From Dactylosporangium sucinum (GTDB taxonomy: Bacteria; Actinomycetota; Actinomycetes; Mycobacteriales; Micromonosporaceae), in NCBI RefSeq assembly GCF_014647515.1, contig NZ_BMPI01000055.1, forward strand, positions 1,627 to 65,626: a stretch of DNA of 64,000 nucleotides, read 5' to 3'. This document shows positions 27,540-35,109 of this stretch, one piece after another (position 1 is the stretch's first letter; each line of letters begins with the position of its first letter). A program made the position numbers and the translations under genes. A model generated the notes under the pieces. It saw nothing but the letters and a program-made list of their open reading frames with translations, was not told where the DNA came from and made no database searches.

Positions 27540-27905
27540 CGTCTCCACCATCTCGGCCGTGGCCGGGCGCGGTTGGCTCGGCATCAACAGCACGGCGTCC
27601 ATGGCCGGCGCGAGGGTGGCGCCGACGCCGAGCCCGGCGACCGTGTACCAGGTTGCGATGTACCCGTAGCCGGTGTCCGCCTCGGTGAACACGCCGAGGA
27701 CCAGTCCGAGGGTGGTGACGGCCAGGCCGGCGACGATCGGCGCGCGGTGGCCGGTGCGGGCAGTGAAACGGGTTGCGACGCCGGCGCCGGCGATGAACCC
27801 GGCGATGAGGGGCAGTAGGCGCAGGCCGGTGTCGAGGGCGTCGAGGCCGAGGACGAACTGCAGATGCTGGGGTGCGACGAACAGCAGGCCGGCGATGCGA
27901 GCGCG
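27540..27905 (-). pseudogene. Fragment of a DHA2-type (EmrB/QacA) MFS drug transporter
   Basis: The minus-strand frame reads GLLFVAPQHLQFVLGLDALD, then GLRLLPLIAGF, and later GLGVGATLAPAMDAVLL: consecutive helices from the C-terminal half of a 14-TM DHA2 exporter. No start, N-terminal half or C-terminus remains; the frame runs into unrelated Arg-rich sequence, and its upstream side is cut off at the end of the CDF gene. It marks an old insertion or deletion breakpoint. Confidence 0.65.
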
Positions 27906-27912
27906 CTGGTCG

Positions 27913-28833
27913 TTAGGGGTGGACGGGGTGCTCGTGGTTGGCGTGGCCCGCCGGTTCGAGCTGGAACGTGGAGTGCTCGACGTCGAAATGACCGGCCAGG
28001 CAGGCCTGCAGGGCGTCGAGCACTTGCGGGGCGTGTCCGTCGTGGAAGCAGGAGTCGTCGACGACAACGTGCGCGGTGAGCACCGGTAGCCCGGAGGTGA
28101 CGGTGTGCACGTGCAGGTCGTGGACGCCGAGGACGCGGTCGAGCTCGGTGATGTGGGCACGGATCTGCTCCGGGTCGACGCCGGCCGGGGTGGCTTCGAG
28201 CAGGACGTTCACCGCCTCGCGCAGCAGGCGCAGCGCCCTCGGAGCGATGACCAGCCCGATGAGGATCGACACGATCGCGTCGGCGCGGGTGAACCCCGTG
28301 ACGGCGATGACTGCCGCTGCGGCGAGGACCCCGACCGAGGTGGCGGTGTCGGTGGCCACCTCGAGGAACGCGCCGCGCAGGTTCAAGCTCGCGTTGCGTG
28401 CCCGGAAGAGCAGGGCGACCGCGGCTAGGTTGCCGGCCAGGCCGATCGCGCCGAACACGGCCATGCCGCCGGGTTCGACCTCGGCGGGTTCGACCAGGCG
28501 CCGGACGCCCTCGACGAACACGTAGACGCCCATGCCGGCCAGGATCAGGCCGTTGACGGCTGCAGCGAGAATCTCGGCCCGGGCCCAGCCGAACGTCCGG
28601 CGCGCGGACGCGGGCCGGCCGGCGAGCAGTGCCGCGCCGAGCGCAAGGGCGACGCCGCCGGCGTCGGCCAGTACGTGCCCGGCATCGGCGAGTAGGGCGA
28701 GGCTGCCGGTGATCAGCGCACCGGCGACCTCGACGGCGAAGATGACGGCGGCGATGCCGAGCGCTCCGGCGAGGGCTCGCCGGTGCCGCCCGGTTGCGGT
28801 CATCTGGTGTCCGTGCTCGTGGTCGTGGCCCAT
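27913..28833 (-). CDS. Cation diffusion facilitator, CzcD/ZitB-type zinc exporter
   Basis: About 306 aa with six membrane helices. His-rich N-terminus (MGHDHEHGHQ) and C-terminus (HANHEHPVHP). The first metal-site motif is ADAGHVLADAGG in helix 2 and the partner lies in helix 5 (FLEVATDTATS). The cytoplasmic C-terminal domain carries HDLHVHTVTSG. ATG 28833, with GGAG 5 nt upstream, is preferred over 28848. Exports Zn2+ (possibly Cd2+/Co2+) against protons. It diverges from a CmtR-like sensor with an inverted repeat between them. Confidence 0.9.
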   Translation of the reverse strand: MGHDHEHGHQMTATGRHRRALAGALGIAAVIFAVEVAGALITGSLALLADAGHVLADAGGVALALGAALLAGRPASARRTFGWARAEILAAAVNGLILAGMGVYVFVEGVRRLVEPAEVEPGGMAVFGAIGLAGNLAAVALLFRARNASLNLRGAFLEVATDTATSVGVLAAAAVIAVTGFTRADAIVSILIGLVIAPRALRLLREAVNVLLEATPAGVDPEQIRAHITELDRVLGVHDLHVHTVTSGLPVLTAHVVVDDSCFHDGHAPQVLDALQACLAGHFDVEHSTFQLEPAGHANHEHPVHP

Positions 28834-28855
28834 CAGTACTCCGCCCAATGACTCA

Positions 28856-28876
28856 TGTTCAGATGCGCATATGACA
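28856..28876. promoter_or_regulatory. Candidate ArsR-family operator for the CDF gene
   Basis: TGTTCA (28856-28861) and TGACA (28872-28876) flank an ATGCGCAT palindrome in the divergent promoter region. It lies 23-43 bp upstream of the CDF start. A plausible CmtR-type site, by position only. Confidence 0.35.
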
Positions 28877-28948
28877 ATGACTGGGGGAGTTGCCGGCCGT
28901 CAAGGAGCTGCGCCGAATTAGTTCAGTGTCGCGTTTATTAACTAGCCG

Positions 28949-29293
28949 ATGTACAGTCGGGGTGTGGAGATCCTGACCCACGGTGAGGTCCTCGCCCGCT
29001 TTGGCCATGCCCTGTCCGATCCGGTCCGGGCCCGGCTGCTGCTCGCCCTGCGCGACGGTCCCGGCTACCCGGCGGAGCTGGCCGACCTGCTCGGCACCAG
29101 CCGGCAGAACCTCTCCAACCATCTCGCCTGCCTGCGTGGCTGTGGCCTGGTCGTCGCCGTCCCGGAAGGCCGGCGCTCCCGCTACGAGCTCGCCGACGCC
29201 CGCCTCGCCCACGCCCTCGGAGACCTACTCGGCCTGGTCCTCGCCGTCGACCCGGCGGCCTGTCCCGTCGCCGAGACCGAGGGGTGCTGCTGA
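28949..29293 (+). CDS. cmtR: ArsR/SmtB-family cadmium/lead sensor, CmtR-like
   Basis: 114 aa. Strongly resembles M. tuberculosis CmtR: LSNHLACLRGCGLVV carries the helix-4 cysteine pair (CmtR Cys57/Cys61), and a C-terminal Cys (AACPVAE) matches Cys102, the full Cd/Pb ligand set. The C-terminus adds GCC. ATG 28949 or GTG 28964 may start translation. It overlaps the next gene by one base (TGATG). Expected role: metal-relieved repression of the adjacent exporters. Confidence 0.9.
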   Translation: MYSRGVEILTHGEVLARFGHALSDPVRARLLLALRDGPGYPAELADLLGTSRQNLSNHLACLRGCGLVVAVPEGRRSRYELADARLAHALGDLLGLVLAVDPAACPVAETEGCC

Positions 29294-30015
29294 TGGGCAT
29301 GCCGCTGGTATCGCTCGGTCCGTCACCCAACCGCCGGGCCGTCCTCACCCGCCGGATCCGGCTGTTCGTCACCGCGACCATCACCTACAACGTCATCGAG
29401 GCGGTCGTCGCGATCACCGCCGGGACGAGCGCCTCGTCGACCGCGCTCATCGGCTTCGGGCTCGACTCGGTCATCGAGGTCTCCTCGGCCGCCGCGATCG
29501 CCTGGCAGTTCTCCGGTCCCGACCACGAGCGCCGGGAGCGCACCGCGCTCAGGGTCATCGCGGTGTCGTTCTTCGCGCTCGCCGCGTACGTCAGCGTCGA
29601 GTCCGTCCGGGCGCTGGCCGGCGCCGACCGGGCGGAACACTCGACCGTCGGCCTCGTCCTGGCCGCAGTCTCGCTCGCGGTGATGCCGGTCCTGTCCGCT
29701 GCGCAGCGCCGGGCCGGCCGGGAGCTCGGCTCCGCCTCGGCGGTCGCCGACTCCAAGCAGACGCTGCTGTGCACCTACCTGTCCGCCGTGCTGCTCGTCG
29801 GCCTGGCGGTGAACTCGCTGTTCGGCTGGTGGTGGGCCGACCCGGTGGCCGCGTTCGTCATCGCCGCCGTCGCGGTCAAGGAAGGCCGCGAGGCCTGGCG
29901 GGGCGACGCCTGCTGCTCACCCGCCGCGGCCCTGCGCACTCCGGCTGCTGCTGGCGGCAATGGCGATGCCGAGTGCGGCGACGGCTGCTGCCTTGCGGGT
30001 TACTATGAGGCATAG
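29293..30015 (+). CDS. CDF-superfamily cation transporter with Cys-rich tail
   Basis: About 240 aa with six hydrophobic segments. Metal-site motif GFGLDSVIEVSSA in helix 2 and SVADSKQT-like ASAVADSKQTLL in helix 5. No long cytoplasmic CDF domain; instead the tail is cysteine-rich (GDACCSPAA and AECGDGCCLA), suitable for soft metals. ATG 29293 overlaps the cmtR stop, so it is translationally coupled to the Cd/Pb sensor and is probably its exporter. The final codons overlap a BlaI-type operator serving the next gene. Confidence 0.85.
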   Translation: MGMPLVSLGPSPNRRAVLTRRIRLFVTATITYNVIEAVVAITAGTSASSTALIGFGLDSVIEVSSAAAIAWQFSGPDHERRERTALRVIAVSFFALAAYVSVESVRALAGADRAEHSTVGLVLAAVSLAVMPVLSAAQRRAGRELGSASAVADSKQTLLCTYLSAVLLVGLAVNSLFGWWWADPVAAFVIAAVAVKEGREAWRGDACCSPAAALRTPAAAGGNGDAECGDGCCLAGYYEA

Positions 30016-30017
30016 TC
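30001..30017. promoter_or_regulatory. BlaI-type operator upstream of the second blaI
   Basis: TACTATG-AGG-CATAGTC: six of seven arm positions complementary and identical to the best copy at 13 of 14 arm bases. It lies 17-33 bp upstream of the blaI start, inside the last codons of the transporter gene. This directly suggests autoregulation. Confidence 0.75.
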
Positions 30018-30033
30018 GACCGAAGGATGCGCG

Positions 30034-30405
30034 GTGCACGGACTCGGAGATCTGGAAGCGGCGCTCATGGATCTGCTGTGGGAGCGCCAGCAGCCAACGT
30101 CCGTGCGCGAGGCGCTCACCGAGCTGAGCTGGCACCGCACCCTCGCGTACACGACGGTCATGACAGTGCTCGACACGCTCTACCGCAAGGGTTGGCTCAT
30201 CCGCGAGCCGAACGGCCGGGCGTACCGCTACACGCCGGTGGTCTCGCGAAACCTGTATGCCGCCCAGGCCATGCACGAGGCTCTGGCCGCCAGCGGTAAC
30301 CCGTCCGAGGCACTGACCCACTTCCTCGGGCGGATGACCCTGGACGAGGCGGCCGCACTCCGTGCAGCGCTGGACAACTACGAGCGCAGGATCTCGGGAA
30401 AATGA
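30034..30405 (+). CDS. blaI: BlaI/MecI/CopY-family transcriptional repressor (copy 2, orphan)
   Basis: 123 aa, 99 of 123 residues identical to the copy at 8866-9237. The recognition helix region (REALTELSWHRTLAYTTVMT) is unchanged, so both should read the same operator. GTG start with AAGGA 6 nt upstream. No M56 protease follows; after the stop only a 22-codon frame remains. The operator at 30001 overlaps its promoter. Confidence 0.9.
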   Translation: MHGLGDLEAALMDLLWERQQPTSVREALTELSWHRTLAYTTVMTVLDTLYRKGWLIREPNGRAYRYTPVVSRNLYAAQAMHEALAASGNPSEALTHFLGRMTLDEAAALRAALDNYERRISGK

Positions 30406-30623
30406 GCCGATTCCCTGGCCGCGCTCGCTGCCGCACTGCGACCGCAGCCCGGACCGCCGGAGGACGTTGACGGGCATCCTGGCTTGATCATCACGTAGTG
30501 TGCAGCGCCGGCGGGGTGTCGACGAGGATCTGGCATCAGGCAAGCGTCCGTTGATCCGAGGTCATCACGATCAGCCGGACCAACACGCGATCTCCTGCCG
30601 TGCCTCGGTCGGGAAGGAAGCGT
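30406..30623. other. Short gap after orphan blaI
   Basis: About 220 bp. A 22-codon frame begins at ATG 30402 (ATGA overlap with the blaI stop) and ends at 30470; the corresponding place at the first blaI holds the M56 protease start. No similarity to the protease is left. Confidence 0.35.
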
Positions 30624-30779
30624 TCAGCTGAACATCAGAACGAACGCTATCGCGACCAGGACCACAGGTAACAGGAGTGCGGCCACCGTTGCGGCAACGA
30701 CGATGACCACGAAAAGGCCGAACTGCGACCAGGTTTGCCATCGCGGATCCGTCGGCCGACGAACTGCCCACCGCCGCAT
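30624..30779 (-). CDS. 51-residue single-pass membrane protein
   Basis: ATG 30779 has GGAGG 5 nt upstream. The product has a basic N-terminus (MRRWAVRRPTDPRW), then one long hydrophobic helix (FGLFVVIVVAATVAALLLPV) to the C-terminus. No family is recognised. Two BlaI-type sites lie 150-220 bp upstream, between it and the divergent acyltransferase operon. Confidence 0.55.
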   Translation of the reverse strand: MRRWAVRRPTDPRWQTWSQFGLFVVIVVAATVAALLLPVVLVAIAFVLMFS

Positions 30780-30928
30780 CGCCGCCTCCCGCCCGCCCAC
30801 GCCAGACCGGCGAGGACCGTGAACTGCACTCGCGCCGGCAGTGGACGCCGTTGGTCTGACGTCGCCGGGCGAGGCTCGCGGACCTCGCCGACGCGCCAGA
30901 GGGCGTTCGTCCAGACGCACCGTATGAC

Positions 30929-30945
30929 AACTATCGGAAATAGTA
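30929..30945. promoter_or_regulatory. BlaI-type operator between divergent genes
   Basis: AACTATC-GGA-AATAGTA: 7-3-7 architecture with four of seven arm positions complementary; the left arm is identical to that at 17248. It lies between the 51-aa membrane protein and the acyltransferase/copCD operon. Confidence 0.6.
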
Positions 30946-30983
30946 GCCAGTCTGGTTCTCGCTTAAAAAGCACGAGTAGTAGC

Positions 30984-31000
30984 TACGGTTTGGCGTAGTA
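30984..31000. promoter_or_regulatory. Weak operator-like site before the acyltransferase gene
   Basis: TACGGTT-TGG-CGTAGTA: ends conserved, inner left arm degenerate. It lies 39-55 bp upstream of the likely start at 31039. Confidence 0.38.
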
Positions 31001-31038
31001 CAATGTCGGAGTTGCGCAACTCGGAAGGGTGGGGACGT

Positions 31039-32169
31039 ATGGCGTCGACCTCCTCGACCGACGTAGCGGTGACCACAACGAGCGCCAGCCGCAGCGGCTA
31101 CATCGACCTGCTCAGGGCTGCGGCCATTGCCCGGGTCGTGGTCTACCACACCGTTGGCTGGGCGTGGCTCACGGTGGCGTTTCCGGCCATGGGGCTCATG
31201 TTCGCACTCGGCGGCTCACTCATGGCAGCCTCGCTCGACCGCTACGGTCGCACGGCGGTCGTCCGGCGGGTCCGGCGTATCCTCCCGCCAGTCTGGCTTA
31301 TCGGGGCCGCTGCGCTGGCCGCCATGACGGCACGCGGGGGCTTCGGGGTTTCGTGGCGGTGGGTGTTGTGGCTCGTACCGGTCGACGACCCACCGGTCAG
31401 CGAATGGGCCGCACCGGCACTCGGCATACTGTGGTACGTCCGGTCGTATCTGTGGTTCGTGCTGCTGTCTCCATTGCTGCTGCCGCTGTTCCGCAGGCGT
31501 CCGACGGCGTCGGTCCTTGTGCCCTTCGGGGTGCTGGTCGGCCTCGCGACCCTTGGACAGGACACCGGCGGCGTCGTGCGGGACTTCTTCCTGTACCTGC
31601 CGATGTGGCTCATCGGGTTCGCCCATCATGACCGGCTCCTCGAGCGCATCCCGGCGCGTCTGCTGTGGCCCGTTGTCGCTGTCCTCGGCGCGGTGGGCCT
31701 CACGCTGCTGTACCGTGCACCCGGTCCGCGGGGATACGACCTCAACGACGCGCCGGTGGCCGACGTCCCGTGGTCTGTCGCCGTACTGCTGGTGCTGCTC
31801 GCGTTGGTGCCGCGGCTGCGACGGCCGCGTCGCCGCGGCGAGCCGTTCTGGCCAGTCGTGCCGCTACGGGTCGCCCGCGGGCGTCACCCGACGCGCCAAA
31901 GGCTGTCCGGTCGGCTTGGCGCGGCCTTGCGGGCCGTGAATCATCGCGCGTTGACCATCTACCTGTGGCATCAGGCAGCGATCTGGCTCGTCGCGACCGC
32001 CGTCGAGCCCTGGCTTCCAGGTGGCACACCCGCACGGCTCGGTGCGGTGCTGGTGATCCTGGCCACCGCCGTCGCCACGTTTGGTTGGGTCGAGGACGTC
32101 GCAGCCGGCCGTCGACCTGCGATCCTGCCGGACCGCTGGCACGGCGAACCGTCTCGGGCTGCCGCATGA
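31039..32169 (+). CDS. Acyltransferase-3 family integral membrane protein
   Basis: About 376 aa with roughly ten membrane helices. Family signature at the N-terminus: SGYIDLLRAAAIARVVVYH, with the catalytic-type His, then an RR-rich cytoplasmic loop (RRVRRILPP). A second His motif occurs near the C-terminus (YLWHQAAIW). Such proteins O-acylate sugars, lipids or wall polymers. ATG 31039 has a GGGTGGGG ribosome-binding site; ATG 31003 is in frame but directly abuts an operator-like site. Its stop overlaps the copC-copD start (ATGA), an unusual partnership. Confidence 0.85.
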   Translation: MASTSSTDVAVTTTSASRSGYIDLLRAAAIARVVVYHTVGWAWLTVAFPAMGLMFALGGSLMAASLDRYGRTAVVRRVRRILPPVWLIGAAALAAMTARGGFGVSWRWVLWLVPVDDPPVSEWAAPALGILWYVRSYLWFVLLSPLLLPLFRRRPTASVLVPFGVLVGLATLGQDTGGVVRDFFLYLPMWLIGFAHHDRLLERIPARLLWPVVAVLGAVGLTLLYRAPGPRGYDLNDAPVADVPWSVAVLLVLLALVPRLRRPRRRGEPFWPVVPLRVARGRHPTRQRLSGRLGAALRAVNHRALTIYLWHQAAIWLVATAVEPWLPGGTPARLGAVLVILATAVATFGWVEDVAAGRRPAILPDRWHGEPSRAAA

Positions 32170-33929
32170 GTGCCCGAACCTCCCAAGCCCGCGGTGGCTT
32201 CATCCGGGCCGCGCTGATGCGGTGTCGGATGCGGGTCCGGTTCCTGTGCTCGCGGGTGCTGGTCACCATCTTGCCGACGGCCGCGGTGCTGCTGCTGTGG
32301 GCCACGCCGGCACGCGCCCACGCCGATGTCGAAGGGACCACACCGGCCTCCGGCGCGGTCGTACAGAACGCTCCGGACGCGGTGGTGCTGACGTTCAGCG
32401 AGGCGGTCCGGGCAGTCCCTGACAAGATCAGGGTGACCGGCCCCGACGGCCAACGCGCCGACCTGGGCAGGCCTGCCGCAACCGACCGGCAGCTGCGCAT
32501 CCCGTTGCGGTCCGGCGGTGGCAAGGGCACCTACCTGGTCAGCTACCGGGTGGTCTCGGCGGACGACCATCCCATCACCGGCGGGTTCACCTACTCGCTG
32601 ATCGAGCCGTCGGCGACGCCGCCAACGGCGTCCGATGCCGATGCCCCGCCAACGCCCCCGAGCATCGCGTTCGGCGTGGCCGTCGCGCGGTATGTCGGCT
32701 ACGGCGGACTCGTGCTGCTTGCGGGACCGATGCTGGTGCTGTGCACCCTATGGCCGCGGAGACTGCCGGTTGGCGGGCGGACGGGCCCCGCGACCCTTGC
32801 CCGCGCCGGAGTATGGGCTTCGGCCCTGGCCGCGGTTGCCGAGCTCGCGCTGCAATTCCCATACACCCTGGGCGCGGACCGGTCGATGCTGTCCGCCGAG
32901 TCGCTACGGGCGGTCATCGGCAGCCCGTTCGGGGTGGCGCATCTCGTTCGTCTCGGGGTCGTCGTCGGCGCCGCACTGGTGCTGCGCCGGATCATCGCTG
33001 GTCGGGTCGGACGACCCGGCATCGCAGTCGTCGTGACGCTCGCGGTGCTCGGTATCACGGGGCTAGCGACCTGGCCGGTCGCCGGGCACCCGATCGCCGG
33101 TCCGATCCCGGCCCTCACGGTCGTTGCCGACGTGGCGCACCTCGGAGCGATGGCCGTCTGGCTCGGCGGCCTGACCGTCGTGCTGGTGTCCCTGTCGAGG
33201 AGGGCCTCGCCCCGCGAACTCGCCGTCATCCTCCCGGTCTGGTCAGACTGGGCGATGCTCGCGGTCACGGTCCTCGTCCTGGCCGGCGTCGCACAGGCGC
33301 TGGTGCAAGTTGGCACGCTGGACGGGCTTACCGGCACTGCCTACGGCCGCCTCGTACTTGCCAAGGCCGGGTTGCTGGCAGTGGTCCTGGGCGTTGCGCA
33401 GTGCTCAAGGATGCTGGTCGCCGGGTTCACTGACCGCCCAGATGCTGATCCGGCGGACGCGCAGGATCGTACGGACACACCGCGCATTGCGCGCCTGCAA
33501 CGAACGGTACTCGCCGAGGTCGCAATCACCGCAGTGGTGCTCGCCGCGACGGCTGCACTCGTGCAGACCACGCCCGCGCGCACGGCCCAGGCCGGGCCGC
33601 CGTCCCGCGACGCGTTCAACGTCACGGTGACGACGAATCTGTTCCAACTCGGGATCGACATCGCCCCCGCTCGGACCGGCGTCAACACCGTGCACCTCTA
33701 CGCCACGGACGCCGGCGGCCGACCGATTCCGGTCGCGGAGTGGTCCGGCACCGCTGCGCTGCCTGATCGGGGCATCGAGCCGATCGCCGTGCCGTTGCTC
33801 GCGCTCACCTCGGACCACGCCAGCGGACAGCTCACCTTCCCGGTCGCCGGCGACTGGCAACTGCGCTTCACGGTCCGCATCGACGAGACGAACCGGGCCA
33901 CCGCGACGACGACCATCCAGGTGCGCTGA
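32166..33929 (+). CDS. CopC-CopD fusion (YcnJ-like) copper import protein
   Basis: About 587 aa. Signal peptide ending ARAHADV, so the CopC domain (about 50-150) starts with a mature His; the distal ligand segment SADDHPITGG is intact. The CopD membrane domain follows (about 175-480, with GHPIAGPIPALTVVADVAHLGAM truncated here to its first 20). An extracytoplasmic beta-rich C-terminal domain (about 490-587) resembles YtkA-type domains. This is the YcnJ architecture, known for copper uptake. The start overlaps the acyltransferase stop by 4 nt. Confidence 0.88.
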   Translation: MSARTSQARGGFIRAALMRCRMRVRFLCSRVLVTILPTAAVLLLWATPARAHADVEGTTPASGAVVQNAPDAVVLTFSEAVRAVPDKIRVTGPDGQRADLGRPAATDRQLRIPLRSGGGKGTYLVSYRVVSADDHPITGGFTYSLIEPSATPPTASDADAPPTPPSIAFGVAVARYVGYGGLVLLAGPMLVLCTLWPRRLPVGGRTGPATLARAGVWASALAAVAELALQFPYTLGADRSMLSAESLRAVIGSPFGVAHLVRLGVVVGAALVLRRIIAGRVGRPGIAVVVTLAVLGITGLATWPVAGHPIAGPIPALTVVADVAHLGAMAVWLGGLTVVLVSLSRRASPRELAVILPVWSDWAMLAVTVLVLAGVAQALVQVGTLDGLTGTAYGRLVLAKAGLLAVVLGVAQCSRMLVAGFTDRPDADPADAQDRTDTPRIARLQRTVLAEVAITAVVLAATAALVQTTPARTAQAGPPSRDAFNVTVTTNLFQLGIDIAPARTGVNTVHLYATDAGGRPIPVAEWSGTAALPDRGIEPIAVPLLALTSDHASGQLTFPVAGDWQLRFTVRIDETNRATATTTIQVR

Positions 33930-34040
33930 CCGGTGCTGGACGCAGAAGGCGGATTCAAACACGGGCGGTGGCGGTGATGGCGCGGGTGGACCGTTGCGGT
34001 GCGGATCGCCCGTCACCGAGCGGCTCGACGTCGGCACGGC

Positions 34041-34057
34041 TCCGAAAGTACGTAGTA
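34041..34057. promoter_or_regulatory. Weak operator-like site before ycnI
   Basis: TCCGAAA-GTA-CGTAGTA, with a GTAGTAGTA extension. Only the right arm fits well. It lies 42-58 bp upstream of the ycnI start. Confidence 0.35.
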
Positions 34058-34098
34058 GTAGGCTCAACGCCGAGCTCTTCCAGTGGTAGGGGGATCGC

Positions 34099-34827
34099 AT
34101 GTCCGTTCGTCGTCGGTCGTTGCCTGTGGCGGTCGCGACCGGAGCCGCCATCGGAACGTTGACCGTTGTCTTCGGCGGCTCCCCGGCCGCTGCGCACGTC
34201 GAAGTGGTGGCCGACAACCCGCAGGCCGGTGCCGGCAACGTCACGGTCACCTTCACCGGTGAGGGCGAGTCGACCCGGGCGGGCATCGTCTCCGAACGGG
34301 TCGTGCTGCCGACCGGCATCGCTCCCGCGGACGTACGGCTGGTGTCGGCGCCTCCCGGCTGGACCCTCACCGTCGCCGCGGACGGATACACCGTGGCCGG
34401 ACCGGCCCTCAAGCCGAAGGACGATGCCGTCCATTCGGTCATGGTCGCGCGGCTGCCCGTCGACGCGACCGTGCTGGTGTTCAAGACGATCGAGACCTAC
34501 AGCGACGGCAAGGTGTCGCGTTGGATCGATGTGCCAGACGCTGCCAACCCGGAACCGGAGAACCCCGCACCGGCGTTGAAGCTGCGGCCTGCCGCGCCAG
34601 GCGCCGCCGCGACGTCCGTCCCAACCTCGTCCTCCGCACCCGCGAGCCCTTCACCGGCGACATCGCCGACTGAGAGCAGCAACGCTGCGGCGCCCGCGTC
34701 CTCTGACTCCAGCGACAACACGCCAGTCGGGTGGATCGCCGCGATCGGCGGCATCGTGGTCGTCGGGGCGCTGGGGATCGCACTGCTGGCCCGGCGGCGT
34801 CGATCGGACGACGGGACCAACACCTAA
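34099..34827 (+). CDS. ycnI: YcnI (DUF1775) copper-binding membrane-anchored protein
   Basis: 242 aa. Signal peptide cleaved at AAA to leave mature N-terminal His (HVEVVADNPQAGAGN). The DUF1775 domain includes PPGWTLTV and VLVFKTIETYSDGKVSRW. A Ser/Pro linker precedes one membrane helix and a short basic tail. B. subtilis YcnI binds Cu(II) through a mono-histidine brace with a Glu and a Trp; the His and a candidate Trp are present here. It follows the YcnJ-like fusion, matching the ycn copper cluster. The ATG has AGGGGG upstream. Confidence 0.9.
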   Translation: MSVRRRSLPVAVATGAAIGTLTVVFGGSPAAAHVEVVADNPQAGAGNVTVTFTGEGESTRAGIVSERVVLPTGIAPADVRLVSAPPGWTLTVAADGYTVAGPALKPKDDAVHSVMVARLPVDATVLVFKTIETYSDGKVSRWIDVPDAANPEPENPAPALKLRPAAPGAAATSVPTSSSAPASPSPATSPTESSNAAAPASSDSSDNTPVGWIAAIGGIVVVGALGIALLARRRRSDDGTNT

Positions 34828-34897
34828 GCAGTCGACGGCCGCGGCTGCGGCTGCGGCTCTGGTCTCTCGCGGTCGCCGCGGAAGCGGGGAGTTCGAC

Positions 34898-34914
34898 TAC
34901 GAAGCTGCATCGTA
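34898..34914. promoter_or_regulatory. BlaI-type operator upstream of an unknown membrane protein
   Basis: TACGAAG-CTG-CATCGTA: six of seven arm positions complementary. It lies about 200 bp upstream of the gene starting at 35110 and just after the ycnI stop. Confidence 0.6.
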
Positions 34915-35109
34915 GTATGGGTTGCAGCAAGGAACGCCACCCAGCGGCGCCCGCTACCAGGAGACTGACCGCCCACCCGGCCCGGGGTCCTCGCAGCCAT
35001 CCCCCTCCGCAACGAGGACCCCACGGTCGCAAACGACCAGCGCCACCGACCACGAACGCTCCGCCGTATCCAGAGCTCACCCGCGCAGCAGGCGACATAG
35101 GAGCAGCCC

